From positions 2,428,001-2,492,000 of the forward strand of contig JAGUCH010000009.1 of NCBI GenBank assembly GCA_019096065.1: a stretch of 64,000 nt of DNA. Direction: 5' to 3'. The position numbers and the translations under genes are program-made. Position 1 is the first letter of the stretch, and each line of letters opens with the position of its first letter. The DNA is from Paracyclopina nana (lineage: Eukaryota > Arthropoda > Copepoda > Cyclopoida > Cyclopettidae). Under the pieces are notes generated by a model. The model had not been told where the DNA came from and searched no databases. It worked only from the letters and a program-made list of their open reading frames with translations. Below, piece by piece: positions 1-10,855 of this stretch.

Positions 1-672
1 GCCGCTGGGCTCCTGAAAAAGACAACCACAAAGTTGTTCTTGTTAAAATTCGATTTCGCCATTATTTACCTGGCTGAAGAACCGACTGTGGCATCTCAAT
101 GGGGAAATGATGGGGATTGGGTAGCCAACTGGGTTGTCCACCATCCAGTCCACAATTTTGAAGCCTATTCGCACTTTCCTCACTGAATCAATCCAGGGCC
201 AATCATAGACTGCAAGATCAGAGCTGCATGAGTCGGTGGACCCGTTTGGACTCTGCGGGAATTTTGTACTAGGATTTTCCAGGCATTTCAAATTCTCTAT
301 AGCAAGGTCAACGACCCGAATGAGCCACTTCATTTCAGAGTCGAGGTTGCTGTGTGGCCAAAATACCCTTTTTCTTCGCCTTTTCATCACAATACTTCCT
401 ACATTTCCCCAAACATCTTGACTGTTAAGGAAAGGAAAAATCAGTCCAATAAATGGTAAATTTAGCATTTTGTCACGAAGAAATTTGATGCGCTGACTTT
501 GACGGTAGCTTTCATAGCTGACGCATATTTGCGTCACGAGGGAATAAAAAGAGCTCTGCGTAACAGCAAAATCCATTTGGTAGCAAAAAACGAGCAACGA
601 GCCTTCATCTGCTTGCATCTTTTCATTTAACGAAAGTTTTTTTTTATTTTCACGGAATGTCAAGAAAATCAT
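1..672 (-). CDS. Unrecognised multi-exon gene, 5' part, cut by left edge
   Basis: Exon 672-70 (201 codons from an ATG at 670-672, with an in-frame TGA two codons upstream) ends in a good donor (CAG|GTAAAT). A 57-bp intron follows, with acceptor CTTTTTCAG, and 4 further codons at 12-1 reach the window edge. Read without splicing the frame stops at 43-45, but the spliced reading fits the 50-65 bp introns of the neighbours better. The visible part has about 205 residues. It contains a basic stretch (MKRRRKR), scattered Trp residues and a moderately hydrophobic segment (LPFIGLIFPFL), with no signal peptide or motif I recognise. The start lies only 163 bp past the ARFGEF stop codon on the same strand, so its promoter must be within or near the ARFGEF 3' end. 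A 600-nt open exon is unlikely by chance at this base composition, so it is probably real; function unknown. Confidence 0.55.
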
Positions 673-835
673 AAATCATATATCATCGGTAGTAGTCCAA
701 AATCTCTTATGGGAAATCAGGATAGCAATAAATGTGGTTGGAAGGTGTGACTTATTTGTCGTATCACACGCGCGTACACAGGTGCGAAAACTGCGGCATT
801 TCTGAAGATCACAATGCAGCACTAAACAGTCAACA

Positions 836-3800
836 TTACAGAACATGATGGTTATTTTCTACACTTTTGACGATTCCATACACGTTTCCCACCCTCTTGA
901 GCATCTTGCATAGAGAAATGCGGAGGTCTGCAGAGATCGTCTGAACTGAGAGAATATCACAGACTTGGTTGAACAATATGGGCAAAGTGATTCGAAACTT
1001 GTCCTCCGGAAGTTGCGTGATATTTTCAAAGGTCAACGTTAAAAGGCTCGTCCAAGACTCTTGCTGGCTTTTCGAGGTTATGCCCAGAAAATAAGTGAGG
1101 ACATTGTCGAGGACGCTCAATAACTTGGCCTCAGTCACCTCAGCGTCGTCGGCCTTCATGCTCGACTTGTCGACGTACAACTCGAGCAAGATCTCCAACG
1201 CACACTTGAGGCTTTCTGTCTCCTGCTTAACAACAAATGGAACCAAAGTGGGGTCCGATGGCATTTTGGAGTCAGTCAAATAGGCTCTCGCTACTTCATG
1301 CGAAACGAGAAGACACTCCACTAAAATTAGCATATCCTGTGATAAAAGAAAATAGCAAATTAGAGTCGTTTATGCATCCTTGACTTATATTTCTTGTACC
1401 TGAAAGCAGTCATTTGCGACAAGGCTTCCATTAGAGCGGGAATTCTTCATCGATACCCCAAATATCATGCGTTTCACTGAGGCTATGATCTCGAGGTGAA
1501 CTTGCAGCCTGTGCTTCAAACTCTTCGTACTCGTTGAGGCCGGAATGATTGGCTTGGTGCTCTTAGCAATCGTATTTGGCATTAGAGTGTTGGTGATGAG
1601 CTCTGACAAGAACTTCAAGATCAAATGCTCAGTCTCCAAATCCATTTTGGATCGATTCGTCAGCACAAGATTTTCAAGACAAGAGGCTGCAGATCTTGCG
1701 AGCTGATCATTGTCCTGTAAAACGCACCACTCAAATTGGCTGAGCAGGTCCCGCAAAAGCAACGAAGCCAGCTTGGGGAAAAACTCATTGAATACATCTG
1801 TCATAGCATAGAGCGTGTGATTGCAAGTCGTATCCATCCACTCTTTGTTGTTGTGGTCATTTTTGACCAAATCAAATATCCTGAATGGAAAAAATGCATT
1901 GAGACAACTTTTGACAATTTTTTGCGATGCCTGCACACCTGAAAAGGACCCTGAACAAGTCCAACCACCAATCGTTTTCAAACGAGTCGCCATAGTTCTT
2001 GACAATGTCGAATAAAATGGTCAAGCTTCGAGTGCGGATGTCCAACTTGGAGCTATTGATGATGCATGACAACTCAAAGAGGACTGGAAACCAGCCACGA
2101 ATCCAGACGCGATCGCTTTGAACGCCGTCAACATTATTTGATGCGTTCGCCTCGGTGGTGACATCTAAATGATCAAATCTCTCCTTATGCTCAGACACGT
2201 ACTTAGCACACTTTCTGATCAAACGGATCGCCTCCATGGCAATGTCAGGATACATTGGATTACAGCCGAATTCAGACAAGCACTTGACACAATCCTGCAT
2301 TCAAGTTGAAAAAAGTGGGAAATCTACTTACACGAAATGAAAAGTGTAATTAACGTACCTGAAAAGAGTCAACGAGGGCTTGACTTGCGTCAGATAGCAA
2401 ATCGTTGACGATCTGAGCAGTGGAATTGAAACTTAAGCTCACAATGGCTTCGTCGTTGTCAGAAGCTGCCAAAGCATAGGTGGCAAATATGTTTTTCCAA
2501 CCGGACTTGATATTGTTGGCACGTGACTGGACCATTTGGGAAATGCACCGTACAACCATATCGCGAATTTGGCCGGACTTGTTATTCTTCATGATGAACT
2601 CGAAGGGCCGCAAAAAGTCTTTTTGAAAGTGAAAGTTCTGCAGCTCCCCTTTCTCCAAAAACTTCAAGCTCAGTTGCTTCAACGAGTCGGTGGCGAAAAT
2701 GGCAATATGTTGCGATTCGTTACAGCCAACTACATTGAAGTGGTTGCCCAACACTGCCCAGATTCTGGACCATTGCAGCCTGATTCTTTCCATGTTGTAG
2801 TAAGAGATCTCCACCAGCTTGTTTAAGCTGTACATTCGAGCATGATGGCCGCTAATTTCATCACGTGATACTTGACACAAAGCCTTGACGAAATGCACAA
2901 TGGACTCTCCATTAAGGTTCCGCGAGCCTGCGAAATCATCCCATTAAAAGGGCATGGGTAAAGCGTTAAAACGATAAATCGCAAGAAATTCACAAAACAT
3001 TGACAAAAAGTTAATTTCATAGAAACCGTGGCAAAAGAGACCAAGTGAGGCCAATGTCTGCTTAAAATTCTAATAATATGACATTTTTTTTCTTAAGGAA
3101 TGCAATGAGTTCCATATAATTTGGAATACGATTTATCAAGGTTATCGGAGTTTTTATCAGCTTTAAAGTTACGGTGCATTTTCGCGTATTTTTCAATGAT
3201 GCGACTTTCTTATTAGGACACATTGACTTGAAGAAGGTCCTAACCCAAACTTTTGAAAACACCCAAAAATATACATTTTCTGAAAACTTATGTTTTTAGG
3301 GTTCATTTGTTAGTAATTTAAAAATCCTGGCCTATGGCTTCCCATAACACAAAATTTTCAAAAACGTCTAGCACCTACAGCTTATTATTTTATGAGATCA
3401 TCAATAGCAATGACCCCCTCTGAAAAAAGAAGATCTAACTTTTTTTACTTCATTAGGAAGTCTGTAAATGCTCTCAAATTGAGATATGTGCTCACAAACT
3501 CATAATGCAAAATTAATCAAGTTGATACAACTTTTAGCATGGCCATATCTCCGTTTCTGTTCATCCTTGCGATCTTACTATAAAGTAACTTAAGTTTAAT
3601 TTTTAATTTTAATGGGGGTCATTGAAGCTAACTATCCCTAAAAAATGAGTCGTTTTAGGGTGCTGTAAGTAGTTTGGGTGAGGTCCCTTGACCTAACCCA
3701 AACACCCAAAAATATAGCGCAAAATTTCACACCTAAGCGCGAATATTTATCGTTTTCTCGATTTATAGCTTTATCTCTTTACCCATGCCGCCCATTAAAA

Positions 3801-6800
3801 ATATAAATGAACGGAAAAAAGATGCGAGGGTGAGTGAGCTTACCAGTAAAAATTCTGTCAACAGCTACAAGGATGGATTGACTGTTAGCTTCCGTGATTC
3901 CAGACTGATCCTCCACTCCGTCAAGCAAAGTGTTGTTGTTCAAGTTCTTCAAGCTGGAAACATTGTTTTGGGCCGCCTCGAGTTGGGATATGCATTTCAT
4001 GACGTCCAGCCACGATGTCTCGAGGTGGTTGCCATCCGAATACGCAACAGAGATCAAAGCCTTGATGGCATCCACATTCTTGGACTTTATGTCAGCCGAA
4101 TTGGAATTGTCAGTGAGCAACGTAAATCGAGCCAAAGCTTGAACAAAAGCATTGCGCTCGAGGGTGAAGCCAAAAATGCAGGCAATTCGAATGGCGCACT
4201 GGATGCCTTCAAGGCAAAGATGAGTTATCACGGGATCATCGCAATCTTGAAGGCCAATGGAAAAGGCTGCCAAGCAAGGGCTCCATGCCAGCTTGAACAT
4301 TGGCCTCACATGCTCGATATGCTTGGCTGCTATGAAAATGTCGTCGTTGCGATTCGATGCACTTTCCATGAGCGCCTCAGCAGTTTTGGTGATATTAGCA
4401 CTCTCTTGGTCCCAATATTGCTGACGCTTCTTAGCGTCAGTGGTCACGACGGTTTTAAACACAGTTGACGAGGTGGTCTTGATTTTGATTTCGCTACTCG
4501 CAATCTCCTCGTAGATTTTGGACAAGTATTCGTGAGGAAGATCTTCAGAGTCGTTGATGCCACGGTTATTCTTGATGAACTCTTCTTTCGTCATCTTCTT
4601 CTTGACAGAACTGGAGTGCAAATCCGTCGTCAACATGATCACAGAAAAGGCCAAGACGTAAGCGGTGTCCGCTGATGCAAACAAGTCCTGCTTGGGATTA
4701 CAGTCGCAATATCGCGAAGCAAACTTCTCCATCAATCGGTCAATTTTTTGAGCCTCGCCAGGCAAGCGGAAGCCTTCCAAAAAGTACCGCAAGGCCTTAA
4801 GAAAGTCCATATTAGAAAAGTTCATCAAGTCCACATAGGTGTGCATGAGGTCTCGGTTTTCTAGGTCGCCCAAAAACTCTCCCAATGCAGTCTTGTCCAG
4901 CCTCGAATTTTCGGTGTGCAAGAACGAAGCTTTCGACTCGAGGTTGTCTTCGACTATAGCTCGATCAATAAAGTACTTCATGCCTTTGCCTGGCTTTTGA
5001 TTGAAAAGTCGGATGCCATCTTCTAGCACATGCTTGTGTTTCTTCACCTTTTCGTACTGTGAAGGGTCATCGAAATGCATTTCAACCTCCGTGGACGGAA
5101 TGCTCAGATCGGTGGTCGAGACACTTTCAGTTAAATTGGAGCGGGACACGGTGCTTGCACCTGGCACCACAGCTGCCACATGGGGATTGGAGTACATGTC
5201 CTTCGACCATTCCACCATGCATTTTAGGATGGACACCAAGCTTTGAAGACCTGAAATGATCCGAGGGTAAAACGTGGCTTGCACTATCATGTGGCCATGT
5301 AGTATATACCTTTGATTCGACTGCCTTTCAACTGATTTGGGCTGGCAGCTCCGAGCTCAAACGCCTGACGCCCTTGGGCAATTTTAGATAGGACCGCAAC
5401 CATTCTTTCGAAAATGTTAGCAGCACTTAAATCGCAGTCGTAGTTTACGTAAATGTCCACCACCATCTGGGCATCGTTGCAAATCTTGACGAAAGCCTCA
5501 ATGACGAGCCATTTTTGCTCAAAACTGGATGTTGTGGCCTCCAGGATATTGAGGCCGATTTCCTTGAAGAATATCTCCACTTGAGACTTCAGACTCCTCT
5601 TGTACTTGGTCAGCAGTTCAATAAATAAGGCCAAGGAAAGCTCGAACACCTCGCTGATGGGTGATACCCCATTTTGGCTGAGAGCTACGCACAAAAAGGT
5701 CTTGATTGCCGAGACGAAGATTTCATTGGAACTCAGCGCAGATCCTCCGTTTTGCAAAATTCCTAACAGCAACTGGAGGCTCAGAATCTTGGACCTCAAC
5801 TCGTGGGATTTGGGGTCAGGGTAGCCTTCAGGCAGTGGCTTCATGCTCAGTTTGCACAGTGAGCGGAAGACAAGAAAGCAGTCCTTTTGCATGATGTTGG
5901 CATATTGTTCCCTCGTCATGTTGGAGGCCGTTTTCGAGACAGAGCACAGCTCTACGACGTGATCGACTACATCACTCAAAATGGGGGACACGACATCTTG
6001 GGCGTTCACAGAATTTTCCCTGCAATAAGGTAAGGCATACTGAAGAGAGAATTAAGCTTGGGGTAAAGTTAATGCGATTACTTCGCTTTATCTGACGACG
6101 CTAGCAATTGCTGTTGGTCCTCGCGCCTTCTGAGTATTTCCAACTTCTCTGCGGCTGCTTCATCACAAGCTTGCTCCATGCGGTTATAGATGCAATTAAG
6201 AATTTGGCTTAGCGTGGCCTTCGCGGTGGCTTGATAATTCAAGTTGCGACTAGCCAAGAAAATGTTGTAGCACGTCTTGACAGCCACAAGTAGACTGTTG
6301 TCATGAATCCTAATATGCCCCGAAGTCACAATGGATAGCAAAGCTTTCAGAACTTGCACTTGGACACCCTCATCGGTTTGAGGTCCTGAGAAGCAATTAG
6401 CAACCGTCTCAGTTAGGTGGTCATCAAATAGCTTGGCATTCTCATCTTCTGGATCCTGAAAAGTTAGAGTTATCACAACCCGAGCCGGTCAAAAGAAACT
6501 ATTGTTCACCTCAAAGTACTCGTAGGAGATGTGCCCATATGCGACCAGCTTTTCAATGCTGTCGAGAGCAGAGCAAACGAGTTTCGGTGTTTTGCTATGA
6601 CATGCCAACTCGAAGGGCAGGAAAAATTTCTCGACATGAATCAGCATAGGGTTAGGCTCAGGCAGCACAGATGTGGACACAATTGACAACGAGGACGGAG
6701 AGGACGGCATGGAGGCCGCAGAAGGCCCAGCAGAGTTTCCATTATTCAATGGAAACTGCTCGTCTAAAGCCTTGAGGGCTTCTTCGCAAGCTGTTCTCAA

Positions 6801-6899
6801 TTCCGAGTGCGACGAGCGCTTGATGTCCTTGTGACTCAGCAAGGTTGAAATAGCCTTTCTGACGTACATTTTTCGCTGCTGGATTGTGATCTTGCTCAT
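836..6899 (-). CDS. ARFGEF (Sec71-like): Arf guanine-nucleotide exchange factor, BIG/ARFGEF family (Sec7 domain)
   Basis: Activates Arf GTPases by GDP/GTP exchange at trans-Golgi and endosomal membranes. Eight exons (6899-6510, 6455-6082, 6019-5310, 5250-3844, 2927-2359, 2294-1939, 1880-1400, 1336-836) join in frame to 1,595 residues, close to insect Sec71 and shorter than vertebrate BIG1/2. The DCB region is at the N-terminus. A HUS box (NYDCD, about 447-451) and the Sec7 domain (about 558-741) follow. The catalytic glutamic finger is in FRLPGEAQ (Glu657), and the domain carries the conserved [17 protein letters not shown] helix. The HDS repeats follow ([16 protein letters not shown]-type [22 protein letters not shown]). 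The last exon has the family's C-terminal leucine-rich region, so the protein looks complete. The ATG at 6899 was chosen over a non-conserved upstream in-frame ATG at 6932. All introns are 54-64 bp except intron 4 (916 bp), which carries a transposon. Confidence 0.93.
2940..3800. mobile_element. Non-autonomous TIR DNA transposon (MULE-like?) in ARFGEF intron 4
   Basis: An 841-bp element (2950-3790) is bounded by a perfect 10-bp direct repeat, CCCATTAAAA, at 2940-2949 and 3791-3800. The ends are imperfect inverted repeats of about 40 bp: both share GGCATGGGTAAAG followed after short mismatches by ATAAATCG (left from 2951, right ending at 3789). Internally there is more inverted structure, such as AATGACCCCC near 3411 against GGGGGTCATT near 3615, and a hairpin at 3673-3702. 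No protein is encoded. A 9-11 bp duplication is typical of Mutator-like elements, but the superfamily is inferred from duplication length alone. Without the element and one repeat copy, the intron would be 65 bp. Confidence 0.8.
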
Positions 6900-6932
6900 A
6901 AGTGCATGGCAGCAAAAGAACTTTTGACACAC

Positions 6933-7929
6933 TTTACTTTCGCATAAAATGTGCCAACTGTCAACTCTTCTGATTATTTCCCGAATGAAACAGCAACAAA
7001 GCCTGCATCGAAATCTAGGCCAATCTCAGCCATTTCAAGCTTTATACAGAGACTTATATAACAAGAGAAGTGCTACTGGGCGAGGCTTAAGGGGGTGCGT
7101 TTGCAGATCTGCTGCACGCTCCAAAAGAGAGTACAATGGAATTTTGGTCGCGGCTGCCTGAATTTGGGCCGGGGCAGACTTTTGGTTGCTAATAACTCCT
7201 AAATGAGTCCACTTAGCCAAAATAGTCCTACTTTACGAGGTGCTCAATTTTGCTAGGGCTATCTTTTGTCTTTTATAAATATTTTCACAACTATTAGGAA
7301 TTAAAAGTTGTAAAACAGAGGTGCCAGTTGGCGTTTTCCTTTCTGGATCATTGCAGCCCGTTGACCATTTTATTAGAACAGCTGACCCAAATGTTTTCAA
7401 AATCTCTAGTAGCACTTGGCGCGCGCTCGCGTGCAGTGAGAATGCAAGAAGTAGCACTTCTCTTTCTATATAAGTCTCTGGCTTTATAAATAATTATATG
7501 GCGAATGTTGTCATTAATATGAATTCAACATCTACATGCAAATTTATCTTGAAGTACTTGGACTTCGAAAGATATATTGAAATTGAGTCCTTTTTGATAA
7601 AAGATACAGACTAAAGCCGTTTAAAAACCCTAATAAATGACGCTCGGTAAGCAAGAATAAATAAGAAGAAAGTATGATTTTGGACACCTGTACTGCTGCC
7701 GGATAAATGAAGAATGGAGCCTACCTGCTTTTATTTTTCATATCTTACGAAAAAATGAATCCCATCATGCGAAGAAAAATGCCTGGAAAATTTGCTTTTT
7801 ATGTAGGAGCCGTTTGTATTTTAAGTTCATGTCTGCGATTCTCCGTAAATTTTCTCGCGAAATCGAATAGAGCGTAAAACACAGTAAATCAATCAGTTTT
7901 TAAACTGCGATAGCCTCTTCGAAATCACG
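6933..7929. promoter_or_regulatory. Divergent intergenic region between ARFGEF and a small membrane-protein gene
   Basis: About 1 kb separating two divergently transcribed genes, so it must hold both promoters. No TATA box at a clear position or other core element stands out. Nearly half is occupied by the transposon at 7047-7480. The segment 7489-7929 is AT-rich and contains nothing else I can name. Confidence 0.5.
7047..7480. mobile_element. hAT-like MITE with 8-bp target duplication
   Basis: The 434-bp element has 31-bp terminal inverted repeats (7047-7077 and 7450-7480) that differ at only 2 positions and begin CAGAGACTTATATA. It is flanked by a perfect 8-bp direct repeat, GCTTTATA, at 7039-7046 and 7481-7488. 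A CAG-starting end plus an 8-bp duplication is the hallmark of the hAT superfamily. A further AGTAGCACTT copy near 7409 resembles the subterminal repeats of such elements. There is no coding capacity, so it would be mobilised in trans. The near-identical arms suggest a fairly recent insertion. It starts about 150 bp upstream of the ARFGEF start codon. Confidence 0.85.
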
Positions 7930-8232
7930 ATGGATTCCCCAGTTCGTCGACCTTTTATGAGGCCCAAAAGAGGAAACCGAGTATTCATGAAGAGATTTAA
8001 GAGGAATCCAGATCCTGAGAATCCCAAAGGATTGGCTTTGACTTTGGAACAGATTGGTGAAAATGCAGCTTGTTGGCGATGCACGTCCATTGTGTTCATC
8101 TCCTTGACAATTCTCCTGTTGGCATTTATGATATTCGCCCTCGTCGTATTCTTCAATGGAAACATGGAAGTGAGCGCTGACGAAAAATGGCTATACTTGA
8201 CCAACGACTGGGCTGTAGACGAAGATTACTAA
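7930..8232 (+). CDS. Small single-pass membrane protein, 100 aa, unrecognised
   Basis: An intact single-exon reading frame from ATG to TAA. Residues 1-25 are strongly basic (about ten Arg/Lys), residues 52-75 form one strongly hydrophobic segment (IVFISLTILLLAFMIFALVVFF region), and the last 20 residues are acidic and end in DEDY. The positive-inside rule predicts a cytosolic N-terminus and an extracellular or lumenal C-terminus. Two Cys (48 and 51) sit just before the membrane segment and could be lipidated; this is inference. I do not recognise a family. It is transcribed away from ARFGEF and towards IK, with only 50 bp between the two facing stop codons. Coding status rests on one ORF with sensible membrane topology. 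Confidence 0.6.
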   Translation: MDSPVRRPFMRPKRGNRVFMKRFKRNPDPENPKGLALTLEQIGENAACWRCTSIVFISLTILLLAFMIFALVVFFNGNMEVSADEKWLYLTNDWAVDEDY

Positions 8233-8264
8233 TCTCAAATAATTATTTGTATCATAACAGGCAT

Positions 8265-8270
8265 TTTATT
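8265..8270 (-). terminator. Poly(A) signal AATAAA of IK
   Basis: AATAAA on the minus strand, 13-18 nt past the IK stop codon. Cleavage 10-30 nt further on would fall at about 8235-8255, at or just beyond the stop codon of the facing gene (8232). The IK 3' UTR must therefore be very short. Confidence 0.6.
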
Positions 8271-8282
8271 GGGAAAAAACTT

Positions 8283-10250
8283 CTACTCAAATTTAGCCAT
8301 TTTAGCTGCACTGCCTCCACCTGAACTCCCACCAGTTTTGCGCTTGTCAATGAGTGCAGAGATTTTATTCCACTCCTTGTCCAGCTTAGCTTTGTCGTTT
8401 TTACCACCCACTTTGCCTCTGGTTTTTCGGCCTTCGTTCATTTTGACTCCATACTGGAATGCCGCCTTGGGCAAGGCCTCCTTACGGGACATGTACTCGG
8501 CGTACTCTTCAGCAGTGTCAAAGTCCCAACGACCAATTGGCCCTTTCTTATTGCCCTATTGCATTAAATAAAAATATTGGCACATTCAGTATCACCCAAG
8601 AGTGACGTCATTATAGTTACCAGGTCCATTTTGGTGTAGTCAGCCTCTTCGTCACTGTCATCAATGGCATCGTTCATTTCTGACATTCCGGGGTAGCACT
8701 CAGCATAATGGTCTGGCTCTTTGAGAGCAGCTCCTATTTTCTTTTCCTCCTCTTTTCTCGACTTTTCTTCCTCTCTTCTGATCAGCTTTTTAAGCCTAAA
8801 ATATTAAAAGTGATAAAAAGTCGCAAGGAATCAAAATGAAGGTACTCACAATTCTTTGTCTTCACCGCTATAGCCAGTATGTATGTCATCCTGACGGTGA
8901 TCTTCCCTGTCAAAGTACTTGGAGCCACGCGACTTGCTGTCATCGTGATGCTTATTGGACCTGTTGTGGTCATGATGATGCCTGTCACGAGACCTTGAAC
9001 GAGAACGTCTGGATCTGTCGTATTTTGATCTTGATCGATCGTCATGCCTCGATCTATGATCTCTCGAGTCTCGTTTGGTGGAAGGCACGTAATCTCCAAC
9101 ATCGTCATAGATGGGTAGATCTTCTTTGGGATTGATATCTTTCTTGGTTTCATAAGACTTTTCAATGAAGTCATTGGAGGATTTATCCTTCTTCTTCTTT
9201 TTGCTGCGATTTCCTGCCCTCAAATAGCTCAGAATCTGAGTTAATTTGTTGATGACAATATCGTTGGTACTGAGGGACAACTGCTGCTGGGTGGACATCC
9301 CTTGAACGTCGGCCTTCGACCGAATCATTGTAGTTGGGATATCCGACACATTTGAGCTCTCTGCCAGGTCTTCCTCGAGCTCAACAATGTAAGCCATTCG
9401 GCCAGGAAAGAAGAGCTCATTTTTCTCCTGAACATCAGTGTTGAAAACGGTGCGAACGATATTCTTGGCCAAGATAGATTTGCAAATGATCTTGTTGTCG
9501 TCACTTTCCACTTTAACAGCCTCTTTGCTATCTTCCTTTGCCACAGGAGCAGCCTTCTCAGCAGCGGCCTTCTTCTTGCCTTTTTTCGACTTGCCTTGGG
9601 GCTCCTCCTCTTCTGGGTCGTCTTCAGTTTCCTCAATGGGATCTTTAACTTTCTCTCGGTGAATTATTTCACTGCGAACTTTTTGTAGAAGGGCAAAATC
9701 CAGACCCTTCACCAAGTGAGTGTGCTCCATGTCACCACCCAAAAACTTGGACTCTTGGATAATTTGACGCCGCCTTTCAGCAGCATCGTAGTTGCCTTTG
9801 ACATCCGGAGCAACGGCTCGGTAAGCTCCGGCGGATTCGTCCGAACGACTGTCAACACCTCCTTCGCGTCTTTCCTGAGCACGATCTCGATACTTGGCTG
9901 CTAACTCAGCCATCTTGTCATCCTCTTGACGCTTCAATTTTGCATAATAGCTCTTCTTTTTCTTACGCTTTTCAGCCTTGTCGGAGCTCTCATGCTTGTC
10001 AGCCTTTGGAGTGGCAGAATGAGCTGGTGTGGCAACACCTGATCCCAAACTGGATCCAGAGGCTAAAGATGCAGGGCCAGACGATCTTGGTGTCATCATC
10101 AACTTCCGAAAGTCTTCGTTGGTCATTTTCTGACCATTGGAGTCCAGGCCGCTCGAGGAGCTTGCCCCAGGCATCGCAAAATCGTGTTCAACTAAAGAGC
10201 AAAATACAATAAAGCCGAAAAAGAGCTACTCAAAAAATCTCACCAGGCAT
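8283..10250 (-). CDS. IK: IK/RED protein, spliceosomal B-complex component
   Basis: RED (IK) works with SMU1 in activation of the spliceosomal B complex. Four coding exons (10250-10244, 10191-8850, 8795-8621, 8555-8283) give 598 residues in frame, against about 557 in human. Family signatures are clear: MTNEDFRKLMMTPRS near the N-terminus, KKKSYYAKLKRQEDD, ESKFLGGDMEHTHLVKGLDF, FPGRMAYIVELEED, NDIVINKLTQILSYLR, DDVGDYVPST. The C-terminal part has YAECYPGM, ADYTKMD, GRWDFDTAEEYAEYMSRKEA and KAAFQYGVKMNEGRKT. The long RE/RD repeat of vertebrate RED is replaced at about residues 375-450 by an RS/RD/H-rich tract. The first exon supplies only ATGCCTG. It was chosen because it joins in frame to 10191 and yields an MPxE start like the human protein; an internal ATG at 10174 is the alternative. 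It is divergent to ArfGAP2/3. Confidence 0.93.
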
Positions 10251-10855
10251 ATTGCTCCGAAAAGTTTCGATTTAAAAAGTCCAAATTTTCCAGCTTTCCA
10301 AGATTTGTTTACACTTTGATTGATTAAGTGGAAATTTTACAGTGGATAATGAGAGAGCGCAAAACTAAGTCGATCTTGCTTATTGTAAGGTATAATTATT
10401 TATTTGAAAGGGATTGCAGCTTTCACTGACTATTTTCTTGCTTTTTAATGATAAAACTTTCTTTAATAAGAACTTTTTGCCAAATTTTGGGTTTAGAGTA
10501 TTGTTCCTCGTATCTTGAAAAATTCAATTATACTCTAAAAACGCTTCTCGGTTCTTTCTAAAATTAGTAATGTATAGTTTTCATGATAATGCCGGTTTGA
10601 ATATTGTTTCAAAAAATAGAAATAACGTTGGAAAACAAGGAAGCATAATTAGTGAAAGTATTATTCAGATAATCATTGCTAAAACATGGTTTGTAGGTAG
10701 CTAATTTTTAATGGTACTTTTATTTTATTGAATATCGAAAAATGAGGTCTGCTGACGTCTCCTTGAACACACAGAGCGTTCAACTTGTCACTTGGTGATT
10801 TTCGAAGGTCGCCACCTGTATTCAGAAGCCATTTTGACCCTATTCTTGCCTGAAA
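10251..10855. promoter_or_regulatory. Divergent promoter region between IK and ArfGAP2/3
   Basis: Six hundred base pairs between the start codons of two head-to-head housekeeping genes, so it contains both promoters. It is AT-rich with runs of T and A. I see no TATA box or other core motif at a decisive position and no further gene. Confidence 0.5.
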
